DNA of 20,712 bases from Oleiagrimonas sp964566965 (GCA_964566965.1 CAZMKO010000042.1:1-20712); one strand, 5' to 3'; shown: positions 1-8,186, counted from the stretch's first letter. Numbers and translations are program-made. Notes: generated from the sequence alone by a model not told the origin.

Positions 1-374
1 CGCCGGTGCACAGCTACAGCAAGGACGGCGCCGGACGCACCGACAACGTCTCCGACCCGGTCTACGCACCCAACTCCTACGGCGGTCCCAAGGCCGACCC
101 GTCACGCACCGACGACAGTGGCCTGTGGCACGCCGATGGCGACATGGTGCGCAAGGCGTCCAGCCTGCACGCCGAGGACGACGACTGGGGCCAGGCGCAC
201 ACGCTGGTTCGTGACGTGATGGACGAGGCCGCACGCGACCGCCTGGTCGGCAACGTGGTCGGCCATCTCAAGGACGGGGTGTCCGACAAGGTGCTGAAGC
301 GCGCCATCGAGTACTGGCGAAACATCGACAAGGAAGTGGGCGACCGCATTGCCGAAGGCGTGCGAACCGACTGA
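1..374 (+). CDS. Catalase, C-terminal part (5' end outside window)
   Basis: This is the last ~124 codons of a haem catalase (2 H2O2 to 2 H2O + O2); the reading frame is already open at base 3 and ends in TGA at 372-374. The visible part is the C-terminal helical region of small-subunit (clade 3 type) catalases: the APNSYGGP segment, then a DDWGQAHTLVRDVMD stretch, RLVGNVVGHLKDGV, and the final RAIEYWRNIDKEVGDRIAEGV. The haem-binding core and catalytic His/Asn are upstream and cannot be checked. An internal GTG at 6-8 is not the true start. The end is intact and is followed after 9 nt by a GC-rich hairpin. Family assignment is firm; the exact gene name is not. Confidence 0.9.
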   Translation, partial: PVHSYSKDGAGRTDNVSDPVYAPNSYGGPKADPSRTDDSGLWHADGDMVRKASSLHAEDDDWGQAHTLVRDVMDEAARDRLVGNVVGHLKDGVSDKVLKRAIEYWRNIDKEVGDRIAEGVRTD

Positions 375-383
375 CCCTGCCGT

Positions 384-409
384 ACCGCGCGCCGGCGACG
401 GCGCGCGGT
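384..409. terminator. GC-rich hairpin between convergent genes
   Basis: A perfect 10-bp inverted repeat (arms 384-393 and 400-409, core ccgcgcgcc/ggcgcgcgg, 6-nt loop) lies between the catalase stop and the stop of the small minus-strand gene at 416. It has no T-run on either side, so it would be a weak or Rho-assisted terminator. Its position between two converging genes supports a role for both strands. Confidence 0.4.
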
Positions 410-415
410 CACGCC

Positions 416-619
416 TCACGCGCGCCAGACGTCGGGATCGGCCACGCCCATATTCCAACTGGGCGGATCGCTGGCGGGGAAGCTTTGTTCCAGCGCATCG
501 TCGATGCGCGCTTCGCTCGGCAATACGGACGCCCTGGCCGCCTTGTGCTCGACGACCACCGCGCCGGCTTCATGCCGTCGGGCGGGAACCACCAGTACAT
601 GAGGGTTGGACGAGATCAT
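416..619 (-). CDS. Small protein with SFPASDPP motif
   Basis: A 67-residue protein. Residues 40-55 read DDALEQSFPASDPPSW, the hallmark of a widespread family of short proteobacterial proteins of unknown function with an ESFPASDPPAW-like C-terminal motif. The N-terminal half is basic and carries no signal peptide or membrane segment. The frame stays open upstream to 856, but the ATG at 617-619 is chosen because GGGAGG sits just upstream of it (about 7-nt spacing) and the upstream translation is Arg/His-rich and non-family-like. It converges on the catalase gene. An FNR/ANR-like box lies about 128 nt upstream. The function is unknown; a stress role is only suggested by the neighbours. Confidence 0.7.
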   Translation of the reverse strand: MISSNPHVLVVPARRHEAGAVVVEHKAARASVLPSEARIDDALEQSFPASDPPSWNMGVADPDVWRA

Positions 620-740
620 GGCGACAACCTCCCGGTTCGACGCAGGTCGCGCATGCCGCCGCTGGGTGGCCCCGGGGGTGACATGACGGCATGCGCATCG
701 GGGCCTCGGGATCAAGCTAGCACGATGCCCGCGACGATGC

Positions 741-754
741 TTGATCTGCGTCAA
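741..754 (-). promoter_or_regulatory. Candidate FNR/ANR-type box
   Basis: TTGAT-CTGC-GTCAA is one mismatch from the symmetrical FNR/ANR/CRP-family consensus TTGAT-N4-ATCAA. If it acted at -41.5 for the minus-strand small gene (start 619), transcription would begin near 706, and the hexamer TAGCTT (rc of 714-719) would lie close to the expected -10. The site is in a non-coding stretch (620-895) that otherwise shows no gene. No experimental support; oxygen or redox control is inferred. Confidence 0.4.
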
Positions 755-841
755 AAAGATTTCCAGGTGGCCAGGCGGCGCGTGGATGTGCTGCGGATAT
801 TGCACGACAGCATGGATCTGATGCGCCATAGGCCGGATTGA

Positions 842-875
842 CCGGACGCGCGGCAACTGTCTGCTGCGCGCCCGG
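842..875 (-). terminator. Possible hairpin terminator after hutU
   Basis: Arms 842-853 and 864-875 (ccggacgcgcgg and ctgcgcgcccgg) pair over 12 positions with two imperfect pairs and a 10-nt loop, 20 nt beyond the hutU stop on the minus strand. There is no T-run, so intrinsic termination is doubtful. Confidence 0.3.
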
Positions 876-895
876 CCATCTCACAAAACGCAGAC

Positions 896-2566
896 TCACG
901 CCATCGGCAACTTCAGCCCCTGCTCCTTCGCGCAAGCAATGGCATCCTGGTAACCGGCATCGGCATGGCGCATGACGCCCGTGCCGGGATCGTTCCAGAG
1001 CACGCGGCCGATGCGGCGGTCGGCATCTTCGGTGCCGTCGCAGACGATGACCAACCCGGCGTGCTGGCTGTAACCCATGCCAACGCCGCCGCCGTGGTGG
1101 AAGCTGACCCAGGTGGCGCCGCCGGCGGTATTCAAGAGCGCGTTGAGGATGGGCCAGTCGCTGACGGCGTCGCTGCCGTCGCGCATGGATTCGGTTTCGC
1201 GGTTGGGGCTGGCGACGGAGCCGGAATCGAGATGGTCGCGACCGATCACGACCGGGGCCTTCAGCTCGCCGTTGCGCACCATTTCGTTGAACGCCAGGCC
1301 CAGCTTGTGACGCTGGCCCAGGCCGACCCAGCAGATGCGCGACGGCAGGCCCTGGAAGCTGATGCGCTCCTCGGCCATGTCCAGCCAGTTGTGCAGGTGC
1401 GGGTCGTCGGGAATCAGTTCCTTGACCTTCCGGTCGGTCTTGTAGATGTCTTCCGGGTCGCCCGACAGCGCCACCCAGCGGAACGGGCCGATGCCGCGGC
1501 AGAACAGCGGACGCACGTAGGCCGGCACGAAACCGGGGAAGTCGAAGGCGTTCTTGCAGCCGACGTCGAAGGCCATCTGGCGGATGTTGTTGCCGTAGTC
1601 GAAGGTCGGGATGCCCTGCGCGTGGAAGGCCAGCATGGCGTCGACGTGCACCTTCATGGAGGCCTTGGCGGCATCGCGCGTGCCTTCGGGATCTTTTTCG
1701 CGGCGCTCGAACCACTGCTCGACCGTCCAGCCCTGCGGCAGGTAGCCGTTGACCGGGTCGTGCGCGGAGGTCTGGTCGGTGACGGCGTCGGGCTTGACGC
1801 CGCGCTTGACCAGCTCCGGCAGGATGTCGGCCGCATTGCCGAGCAAGGCGATGGACTTGGCCTCGCCGACTTTCGTGTACTTTTCGATGCGTGCCAGCGC
1901 GTCGTCGAGGTCGTCGGCCTGCTCGTCGACGTAGCGGGTCTTGAGGCGGAAATCGATACGGCTCTGCTGGCATTCGATGTTGAGACTGCACGCGCCGGCC
2001 AGCGACGCCGCCAGCGGCTGCGCGCCACCCATGCCGCCCAAGCCGGCGGTCAGTATCCACTTGCCTTTCAGGTCGCCGCCGTAGCTCTGGCGGCCCATCT
2101 CGACGAAGGTTTCGTAGGTGCCCTGCACGATGCCCTGGCTGCCGATGTAGATCCACGAACCGGCGGTCATCTGGCCGAACATCATCAGGCCTTTCTTGTC
2201 CAGCTCGTGGAAGTGCTCCCAGGTGGCCCAGGCCGGCACCAGGTTGGAATTGGCGATCAGCACGCGCGGCGCATCCGGATGCGTCGGGAACACGCCGACC
2301 GGCTTGCCGGACTGCACCAGCAGCGTCTCGTCGTCGTTCAACTCACGCAGGGCTTTCAGGATGGCGTCGAAGCATTCCCAGTTGCGCGCCGCACGCCCGA
2401 TGCCGCCGTAGACCACCAGTTCGGCCGGGTTCTCGGCCACGTCCGGTGCCAGGTTGTGCTGGATCATGCGGTACGGCGCCTCGGTCAGCCAACTCTTGCA
2501 GGACAACTCCGTGCCCGTGGACGGCTGGATGGTGCGGCTGGCGTCTTTGCGCGTGGGTGCGGTCAT
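896..2566 (-). CDS. hutU: Urocanate hydratase (urocanase)
   Basis: Cytosolic enzyme of histidine breakdown that adds water to urocanate to give imidazolonepropionate, using tightly bound NAD+ as an electrophile. The 556 residues match the usual family length. Visible marks are YGGIGRAARNWECF (53-66), the glycine-rich NAD-binding segment GLGGMGGAQPL (175-185), LFCRGIGPFRW near 354-364, and RICWVG with Cys412, which corresponds to the active-site Cys410 of the Pseudomonas putida enzyme. The frame extends to 2629, but the ATG at 2564-2566 gives the family N-terminus and has a GGAG site 9 nt ahead. No hutH, hutI, hutG or hutC is next to it, so it is isolated from the rest of the pathway in this window. 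Confidence 0.96.
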   Translation of the reverse strand: MTAPTRKDASRTIQPSTGTELSCKSWLTEAPYRMIQHNLAPDVAENPAELVVYGGIGRAARNWECFDAILKALRELNDDETLLVQSGKPVGVFPTHPDAPRVLIANSNLVPAWATWEHFHELDKKGLMMFGQMTAGSWIYIGSQGIVQGTYETFVEMGRQSYGGDLKGKWILTAGLGGMGGAQPLAASLAGACSLNIECQQSRIDFRLKTRYVDEQADDLDDALARIEKYTKVGEAKSIALLGNAADILPELVKRGVKPDAVTDQTSAHDPVNGYLPQGWTVEQWFERREKDPEGTRDAAKASMKVHVDAMLAFHAQGIPTFDYGNNIRQMAFDVGCKNAFDFPGFVPAYVRPLFCRGIGPFRWVALSGDPEDIYKTDRKVKELIPDDPHLHNWLDMAEERISFQGLPSRICWVGLGQRHKLGLAFNEMVRNGELKAPVVIGRDHLDSGSVASPNRETESMRDGSDAVSDWPILNALLNTAGGATWVSFHHGGGVGMGYSQHAGLVIVCDGTEDADRRIGRVLWNDPGTGVMRHADAGYQDAIACAKEQGLKLPMA

Positions 2567-2692
2567 GAACAGGCTCCGGTTGGCATCGAATCCCCGATTA
2601 TGACGCCAGCGGCCCCGCGCCTCCACCATGCCGGCCCGGAATCGGGCAGCATGCGACGGCCGATCCGGACACGTTGCCGTGCTGCGGTGCGG

Positions 2693-3082
2693 TCAGGAGC
2701 TGCTGGAGGCCGGGGACGGTGCCGACTGCACGGGCTGCGGCCGGCGCGCCTTGCGCAGACGGCGATCGAGGTCCCGGTCGGCATCACGCGATTGCTTCTG
2801 GCGCACGTCGCTGGCCCGCTTCATGCGCTTCTGCAACGCGGGCTGGTCCTTGTAGGGCCGGCGCGCCGTGTCCTGGGTACGTCGCGCCTGGTCACGCTGC
2901 AGGCGACGGGTCTGTTTTTTCTGCTGCAAGTCCTGCGCCCGGCTCCGCTGCTGCGCACGCTGCATGGGCGTGGGCTGCGTGACGGCCTGCGGCGCCGCGT
3001 GCGTTGCGGCGCACGCCCATGGCATCACCGCGTATACGGCAACGCCTGCCAGCGTGGCCCATTTGACATGTGAAATTGTCAT
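2693..3082 (-). CDS. Small exported Arg/Gln-rich protein
   Basis: A 129-residue protein of unknown function. Residues 1-29 look like a Sec signal peptide: a hydrophobic stretch (about 8-25) ending at ACAATHAA, with likely cleavage near residue 25-30. The mature part is strongly basic and low in complexity, rich in Arg, Gln, Lys and Asp (QQRSRAQDLQQKKQTRRLQR at about 44-63), probably helical, and ends in a Ser-rich tail. It could be a periplasmic, nucleic-acid- or envelope-binding protein; nothing identifies it further. The ATG start lies head to head with the phosphodiesterase gene at 3126. A TATGAT -10-like hexamer (rc of 3094-3099) sits just upstream, but no good -35 or Shine-Dalgarno site is visible. 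Confidence 0.65.
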   Translation of the reverse strand: MTISHVKWATLAGVAVYAVMPWACAATHAAPQAVTQPTPMQRAQQRSRAQDLQQKKQTRRLQRDQARRTQDTARRPYKDQPALQKRMKRASDVRQKQSRDADRDLDRRLRKARRPQPVQSAPSPASSSS

Positions 3083-3125
3083 GACTGTGCTTCATCATAC
3101 ACCGGTACTTTGCAAGGAATACCCG

Positions 3126-4379
3126 ATGTCCCGGATTATCCGATACCTTCTCGGCGCCCTTCTCGTTACCGTTTTGGCCGGCTGTGCCGGCCATGGCGTG
3201 CGCGGTCCGGCCGGCCCCCACGGCCAGCACCCGCCACTGCTGCTGATTTCGATCGACGGGTTTCGCGCCAACTACCTGGAGCGCGACAAGTCCCCGACTC
3301 TGGACGCCCTGGCCGAGGGCGGCGTGCGCGCCGAATGGATGCAGCCGTCGTTCCCGTCGCTGACGTTCCCCAATCATTACACCTTGGTGACCGGCCTGTA
3401 CCCGGACCACCACGGCATCATCAACAACACCATGTTCGACCCGGCGCTGGGCAAGTTTTCACTGGGTCGCAGCGAGGCGGTGCGCGACGGCCGCTGGTGG
3501 GACGGCGGCGAACCGATCTGGGTCACGGCCGACAAGGACGGCCTGACCACCGCCACCATGTTCTGGCCCGGCTCGGAGGCCGAAATCCACGGCCACCGGC
3601 CCGACCATTGGCTGCCTTACGACGGCAAGGTCACCGCCGACGAGCGCGTCGACAAGGTGCTCGGCTGGCTGGACCTGCCCGAGGACGAGCGCCCCGATTT
3701 CCTGACCCTGTACTTCGACGACGTCGACCATGCCGGTCACCGCTACGGCCCCGACACGGCCGAAGTGGACGCCGCGATCGAGCACGTCGACGCGGCCCTG
3801 GAGCGGCTGCTGAAAGGGCTGAAAAAACGCAAACTGTTCAAGCACATGAACATCATCGTGGTATCCGACCACGGCATGGCCTCGACGCCCCCGAAACAAG
3901 TGGTCCTGCTGGACAAGGTGATCGACCTGGACCACGTGCACGTGGTGGCCATGGGTATCCTGGCCGGTGTCACGCCCAAGCCAGGCCATGCCGACGAGGT
4001 GGCCGCCAAACTGCTTGCGCCGCACCCGCACATGACCTGCTGGCGCAAGGAGGACATCCCGGCACGTTTCCATTACGGGACCCATCCGCGCATTCCGCCC
4101 CTGGACTGCCTGGCCGACGACGGCTGGCAAATCAGCAGCAGCGACTATCTGGCGCACCGCAAATACCCCCTGTCCAGCGGCAACCACGGCTACGACAACA
4201 CCGACCCGAACATGCGTGCCCTGTTCATCGCCCACGGTCCGGCATTCGCCAAGGACAAGGTGGTGCCGGCCTTCCCCAACGTGGACGTGTATCCGCTGAT
4301 GGCGCATCTGCTCGGCATCACACCGCGGCACAACGACGGCGATCTGGACACGGTACGCGGGATGCTCCGCGAGCCCTGA
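3126..4379 (+). CDS. Nucleotide pyrophosphatase/phosphodiesterase (NPP) lipoprotein
   Basis: Alkaline-phosphatase-superfamily enzyme that hydrolyses nucleotide pyrophosphate or phosphodiester bonds at a two-zinc site, probably in the periplasm. The 417 residues start at the ATG at 3126, 7 nt after AAGGA (3114-3118). The N-terminus is a lipoprotein signal with lipobox LAGC (Cys20). Catalytic residues all appear present by comparison with Xanthomonas NPP: Asp44 (ISIDG), nucleophile Thr80 (SLTFPNHYTLVTG), Asp201 and His205 (DHAGHRYGP), Asp248-His249 (VVSDHGM) and His354 (SGNHGYDN). Length and motif order are normal. The gene stands alone: divergent from the small exported gene and convergent with the GldG-like gene. 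The substrate cannot be told from sequence. Confidence 0.92.
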   Translation: MSRIIRYLLGALLVTVLAGCAGHGVRGPAGPHGQHPPLLLISIDGFRANYLERDKSPTLDALAEGGVRAEWMQPSFPSLTFPNHYTLVTGLYPDHHGIINNTMFDPALGKFSLGRSEAVRDGRWWDGGEPIWVTADKDGLTTATMFWPGSEAEIHGHRPDHWLPYDGKVTADERVDKVLGWLDLPEDERPDFLTLYFDDVDHAGHRYGPDTAEVDAAIEHVDAALERLLKGLKKRKLFKHMNIIVVSDHGMASTPPKQVVLLDKVIDLDHVHVVAMGILAGVTPKPGHADEVAAKLLAPHPHMTCWRKEDIPARFHYGTHPRIPPLDCLADDGWQISSSDYLAHRKYPLSSGNHGYDNTDPNMRALFIAHGPAFAKDKVVPAFPNVDVYPLMAHLLGITPRHNDGDLDTVRGMLREP

Positions 4380-4394
4380 ACAGCATCCGCAAAC

Positions 4395-4410
4395 CTCGGC
4401 CCCGGCCGAG
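4395..4410. terminator. Inverted repeat between convergent genes
   Basis: Perfect inverted repeat ctcggcc-cc-ggccgag, 15 nt after the phosphodiesterase stop, in the 105-nt space between it and the convergent gene ending at 4485. No T-run follows on either strand. A role in transcription stop is plausible from position only. Confidence 0.3.
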
Positions 4411-4484
4411 ACGGTACCGCCACGACACCGACCGCGTGCGGGGCACCGGGCTTCCCGGGCCCCGGGGGCGGCGACACGGATTGA

Positions 4485-6314
4485 TCAGCGTCGCCGCCGG
4501 CGATGGCGACGTGAACGCCATTGCCCGTAGCCGATGCCGAACACCACCAACAACAACGGCACCAGCAGGGTGTTGATGAACTTCAGCCGGTTGCCGAGGC
4601 GGTCGATCTCCGCGTCCAGGCGATGCTGCACGTCGCGGAGCTGCTTGCGGATTTCCAGCTTGCGCTCGATGTTGCGGTCGATTTCCTTGCGCAACTCGGT
4701 GTCGTCGGCATGCTGGCCCGGTTGCAACCGGGCCAGGCGCTTTTCGGTGGCCATCAGTTCCCGCTCCAGTTCCTGCTCCTTGCTGTGGAACTGCTCGTCG
4801 GCGGCACGACGCATCAACTGCACCCGCTCGAACGGCCGCTGCGAGGTGGCCCGCCCGCGGATCGATATCAGGGCCGACGAACCGCTCAGGTAATCGATGA
4901 TGTTGTTGACGAAATCGCCGTTGCCGGCGAACGCGCTCAACAACTGCTCGCCCAGGAACGGCGCCGGCTGCACCCACATGCGGTCCGACAACAGGTCGGT
5001 ATCGGCCACCAGCGCGATCTCGTTGGGCTTGTCGGCCTGGTGCAGACCGCCCATGCGCGCCGGAAACGCGGTATGGAACGTGCCCTGCAGCAGGGCCGCC
5101 AGCACGTAGTGTTCGCCGCTGGGATGGTAGTCGTCGAACAGCTTGCCGGGATCCACGTTGAGGCGCACTTCGGCCGCCGGCACGGACATCGCGTCGCCAC
5201 TGGTCTGTGCCAGCGGCTTCAGGCGCGAGCGGGTGTCGGTGGTCAGCTCGAAATGACCGCTGCTGGACAGGTCGATGTTGCGCAGGTTGGCGGTGATCAC
5301 CGAATGCTGGTTCAGGTCTTTCGCGGTCAAGCCCAGCATCGCGGGATGGCGCATCGGGGCGGCACCGGTGTTGACGGCGATGGACAACGCCAGGGACCGG
5401 TCCAATACCACCCGGTCGGGGTCGAACTGCACGCCCCAGGCTTGAAACAGGCGCGGCATCGATGAATGGCTGCCGGCGACGTTGCCGGTCAGCGAGCCCA
5501 CCTGGCGCGCGTCCATCTCCGCGTCCGGGTCGACGAACACCAGCAAGTGGCCGCCGCGCAGCACGTACTGGTCGATGGCGTACAACGCGTCGTCGGACAA
5601 GTCCTTGGGATGGATCACCATCAAGGTCTCCACGTCCTCATCGATCCGCGTGACCTCGGAGGGATCCAGCATGTGGATGTCGAACAGCTGCTTGAGCTGG
5701 CGCATGATCGCCCACGGCGGCGCACTGCTGACCGGATCGCCAGCGATGGGCAGGCTGCTGATGATGTCCACCCGCGGCTTGCGCTGCATGTTCAGCTCGT
5801 ACAGCAGCTTGGCGATGCTGTATTCGAGAAACGCCTCCTCGTTGGGGTCGAAGAACGGAATCGAAAGGTGCTCGTCGCGCCCGTTGTGCCCGACCAGGCC
5901 GAAGAACACACGCTCGCCGTTGCTGCCCCCCGGCATCGCGGTCAGGCCGGCACCGAAGGCGCGGTCCTCGTCATCCGAATACGGCACCGGGTCGACGATC
6001 TTCAAGCGGATGCGCCCGTGCGAACGGGCCACCATTTCGTGCAGCATCTCGCGCACGCGCTGGTCGTAGCTGCGCAACTTGGGCAGGTCGCGCGTGGCAT
6101 GGTGCGAAAAATACAGCGTCAGGCGGATCGGCTCGTCGAGATCGGCGATGATGTGCTGGGTACCCGGCGAAAGCGTGTACAGGCCATCCTCGGTCAGGTC
6201 GATGCGCGGGGCACGCGACCACTGGCTGACACCTGCCACCGCCGCCACGAACATCACCGCCAGCAGGCACAGTGCCGACACCGCCATCCACGGTCGCCAG
6301 ATTGGTCGGCGCAT
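4485..6314 (-). CDS. GldG-like ABC transporter auxiliary protein
   Basis: A 609-residue membrane-anchored protein of the GldG / ABC-transporter-auxiliary family (PF09822-type). It has one membrane helix near residues 10-30, a large extracytoplasmic part beginning with the family signature IDLTEDGLYTLSPGT, a predicted coiled coil around 505-580 (alternating E/K/R/L heptads), a second membrane helix near 583-601, and a short Arg/His tail (RRHRRRRR) that should be cytoplasmic. The start ATG lies one base after the permease stop (TGA-G-ATG), so translation is coupled. Such proteins work with a NosY-type permease and an ATPase; the cargo is unknown. In related genomes a DUF4340-type partner often follows, but here the next gene is convergent. 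Confidence 0.85.
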   Translation of the reverse strand: MRRPIWRPWMAVSALCLLAVMFVAAVAGVSQWSRAPRIDLTEDGLYTLSPGTQHIIADLDEPIRLTLYFSHHATRDLPKLRSYDQRVREMLHEMVARSHGRIRLKIVDPVPYSDDEDRAFGAGLTAMPGGSNGERVFFGLVGHNGRDEHLSIPFFDPNEEAFLEYSIAKLLYELNMQRKPRVDIISSLPIAGDPVSSAPPWAIMRQLKQLFDIHMLDPSEVTRIDEDVETLMVIHPKDLSDDALYAIDQYVLRGGHLLVFVDPDAEMDARQVGSLTGNVAGSHSSMPRLFQAWGVQFDPDRVVLDRSLALSIAVNTGAAPMRHPAMLGLTAKDLNQHSVITANLRNIDLSSSGHFELTTDTRSRLKPLAQTSGDAMSVPAAEVRLNVDPGKLFDDYHPSGEHYVLAALLQGTFHTAFPARMGGLHQADKPNEIALVADTDLLSDRMWVQPAPFLGEQLLSAFAGNGDFVNNIIDYLSGSSALISIRGRATSQRPFERVQLMRRAADEQFHSKEQELERELMATEKRLARLQPGQHADDTELRKEIDRNIERKLEIRKQLRDVQHRLDAEIDRLGNRLKFINTLLVPLLLVVFGIGYGQWRSRRHRRRRR

Positions 6315-6315
6315 C

Positions 6316-7050
6316 TCAGTTGGCCCTCCGCAAATCCAGCAGGATCACGCCGGCGAGCAGCCAGAACACGATGCTGGCAACGAAAAAGAACACGTCGCGC
6401 ACATCCAGCACGCCGCGCGCGATGGCCGCAAAATGTTCCATGAAACTCAGGGTGCCCACGATGCGCGCCAGTGCCGGTGGCAGCATGCCCGCGGCGCTGT
6501 CCATCACCATCGGCTGGCCCGCCATCAACAGCACGAAACACACCGCCACGGTGAGGATGAACGCCACCACCTGGCTGCGCGTCAGGGTCGACATGCAGCA
6601 GCCGACCGCGATATAGGCCCCGGCCATCAACCAGCTGCCCAGGTAACCGGCCAGAATGATGCCGTTGTCGGGATCACCGAGGTAGTTGACCGTCCACCAG
6701 ATCGGAAAGGTCAACGCCAACACCAGCGCCACGAACAGCCAGGCGGCAAGAAACTTGCCCAGCATCGCCTGGGCGGCGGTGACCGGCAGCGTCAGCAGCA
6801 GCTCGATGGTGCCGCGTTTGCGTTCCTCGGCCCACATCTGCATGCACAACCCAGGTACCAGCAACAGGTACAACCACGGATGAAATTCGAAGAACGGCTG
6901 CAGATCGGCCTGGCCGCGGGCGTAGAAATCGCCGAGATAAAAGGTGAGCACGCCGGCGAGAATCAGGAAAATCACGCTGAACACCCATGCCAGCGGGGTG
7001 ACGAAGTAACTGCGCAGCTCGCGCTGCATCACCGCCAGGATGGCATTCAT
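6316..7050 (-). CDS. ABC transporter permease (NosY/GldF-type)
   Basis: A 244-residue polytopic inner-membrane protein, ABC-2 / NosY-GldF type. About six hydrophobic segments are visible: roughly 18-40, 57-72, 100-122, 133-155, 164-184 and 218-240. The loop after the second segment, MWAEERKRGTIELLLTLP, is the conserved element that contacts the ATPase in this family. The frame is open upstream, but the ATG at 7048-7050 overlaps the ATPase stop by 4 nt (ATGA) and gives the family N-terminus MNAILAVMQREL. It should form the membrane channel of the exporter with the flanking ATPase and GldG-like protein. Confidence 0.9.
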   Translation of the reverse strand: MNAILAVMQRELRSYFVTPLAWVFSVIFLILAGVLTFYLGDFYARGQADLQPFFEFHPWLYLLLVPGLCMQMWAEERKRGTIELLLTLPVTAAQAMLGKFLAAWLFVALVLALTFPIWWTVNYLGDPDNGIILAGYLGSWLMAGAYIAVGCCMSTLTRSQVVAFILTVAVCFVLLMAGQPMVMDSAAGMLPPALARIVGTLSFMEHFAAIARGVLDVRDVFFFVASIVFWLLAGVILLDLRRAN

Positions 7051-7979
7051 GCCGACACTCCGGGGGCGGTGGTGATATCCCGAAACACCTCGTCCAGACG
7101 CCCGCGCTCCAGCTGCAACTCGGACACTTCCAGGCCCTGTTCGCGCAGCAGCGCCTGCACCGGCTCCAGCAGCCGACGGCCGGGTTTCGGGAACACCGTG
7201 ATGCGCCCGTCCCAAGGGTCGACCTCGACGGCCGCCGCCTCGTCCAGACGCTCGAGCATGCGCCGCGCCACGCCGCCCCCCGGTGCGCTGAAGGACACCG
7301 CCCCGTGGTAGCGCGAGCGCATTTCCAGTTCGTTGGGCGTGGCATCCACCAGCAGGCGGCCGTGGGCGATGATCACCACGCGGGAGCACAGGGCATGCAC
7401 TTCTTCCAGCAGGTGGGTGGAGATCAGGATGGTGCGGTCCCGCGCCATGGCGTCGATCAGGGCACGCACCTGCTGTTTCTGGTTCGGATCGAGGCCGTCG
7501 GTGGGCTCGTCGAGCATAAGGGCGCGCGGGTCGTGGATGATGGCCTGGGCCAGCCCGACGCGGCGGCGAAACCCCTTGGACAACGTACCGATGGCCTGTC
7601 CGACCACATCTTCCAGCTGCAATTTTTCGACCACGCGGTCGAAACCGCCCCAGGCCGCCTCCCCTTTCAGTCCGCGCATCCGGGCCATGAAGCGCAGGAA
7701 CTCGCGCACCGTCAATTCATCGTAGCTGGGCGCGCCCTCGGGAAGATACCCCAGCGCCTGCCGGGCCTTGAGCGGCTCGCGTTGCACGTCGTGCCCACAC
7801 ACCCGGGCGCAGCCCGAGGTCGGCGTCAGAAACCCGGCGATCATCCGCATCGCGGTCGACTTGCCGGCCCCGTTGGGTCCGAGCAATCCCAGCACCTGGC
7901 CCGGCTCGGCACGGAACGACAGCTGGTCGACCGCGGTCAGCGCGCCGTAACGACGGGTAAGTTGTTCGGTTTCAATCAT
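7047..7979 (-). CDS. ABC transporter ATP-binding protein (GldA/NosF-type)
   Basis: A 310-residue ATPase, first gene of the three-gene exporter operon. Walker A is GPNGAGKST (about 34-42), the signature is LSKGFRRRVGLAQA, Walker B is ALMLDEPTDGLD, and an H-loop His follows in ISTHLLEEV. A C-terminal extension of about 90 residues is typical of ABC-2 drug or lipid exporter ATPases. The start ATG at 7977-7979 gives MIETEQLTRRYG; no strong Shine-Dalgarno site precedes it. The operon begins downstream of a strong terminator at 8138-8169, so it needs its own promoter in 7980-8137; no convincing hexamers were found there. Confidence 0.93.
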   Translation of the reverse strand: MIETEQLTRRYGALTAVDQLSFRAEPGQVLGLLGPNGAGKSTAMRMIAGFLTPTSGCARVCGHDVQREPLKARQALGYLPEGAPSYDELTVREFLRFMARMRGLKGEAAWGGFDRVVEKLQLEDVVGQAIGTLSKGFRRRVGLAQAIIHDPRALMLDEPTDGLDPNQKQQVRALIDAMARDRTILISTHLLEEVHALCSRVVIIAHGRLLVDATPNELEMRSRYHGAVSFSAPGGGVARRMLERLDEAAAVEVDPWDGRITVFPKPGRRLLEPVQALLREQGLEVSELQLERGRLDEVFRDITTAPGVSA

Positions 7980-8137
7980 CCCGACGACCGCGATTCATGC
8001 CTGGCCTGCCTCAATGTGTGGCGGCACCCGCCGCGCGTGCGTGTGCCTTCCGGTTCGGCCCAGTCTACACAAGCGCGGCGCCGGCAAGAAGCGTATCCAT
8101 GCGACCACCACGGGCCCCGTGGCCGACAGCCGGCGCA

Positions 8138-8169
8138 GAAAAAACCCCGCCATCGGGCGGGGTTTTTTC
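8138..8169. terminator. Two-way intrinsic terminator
   Basis: Perfect 14-bp inverted repeat: g-aaaaaa-ccccgcc, loop atcg (8152-8155), ggcgggg-tttttt-c. Read on the minus strand it starts 17 nt after the SRPBCC gene stop (8187) and ends in a six-T run; the plus strand reads equally well. This insulates the SRPBCC gene from the ABC operon, which lies in the same direction. Confidence 0.9.
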
Positions 8170-8186
8170 TGACGCGCGGGTGAACG

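Noticed and set aside
485..841. Plus-strand frame opposite the SFPASDPP gene and its upstream region
   Set aside because: No Shine-Dalgarno site, no recognisable domain, and it is antisense to a better supported gene.
965..3073. A 702-codon open frame on the plus strand opposite hutU
   Set aside because: It is the antisense shadow of a high-GC gene: Ala/Val/Gly/His-rich, no family motif, and it covers hutU and the small exported gene, which have clear family or signal features.
3063..3081. TTGACA and a TGACA-N8-TGTCA dyad near the divergent start at 3082/3126
   Set aside because: It lies within the first codons of the small exported gene, no -10 is found at a suitable distance, and 5-bp arms are easily due to chance.
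3110..4576. A 488-codon open frame overlapping the phosphodiesterase gene
   Set aside because: Arg/Pro/Gly-rich out-of-frame translation of a GC-rich gene. The alternative frame has all seven NPP active-site residues.
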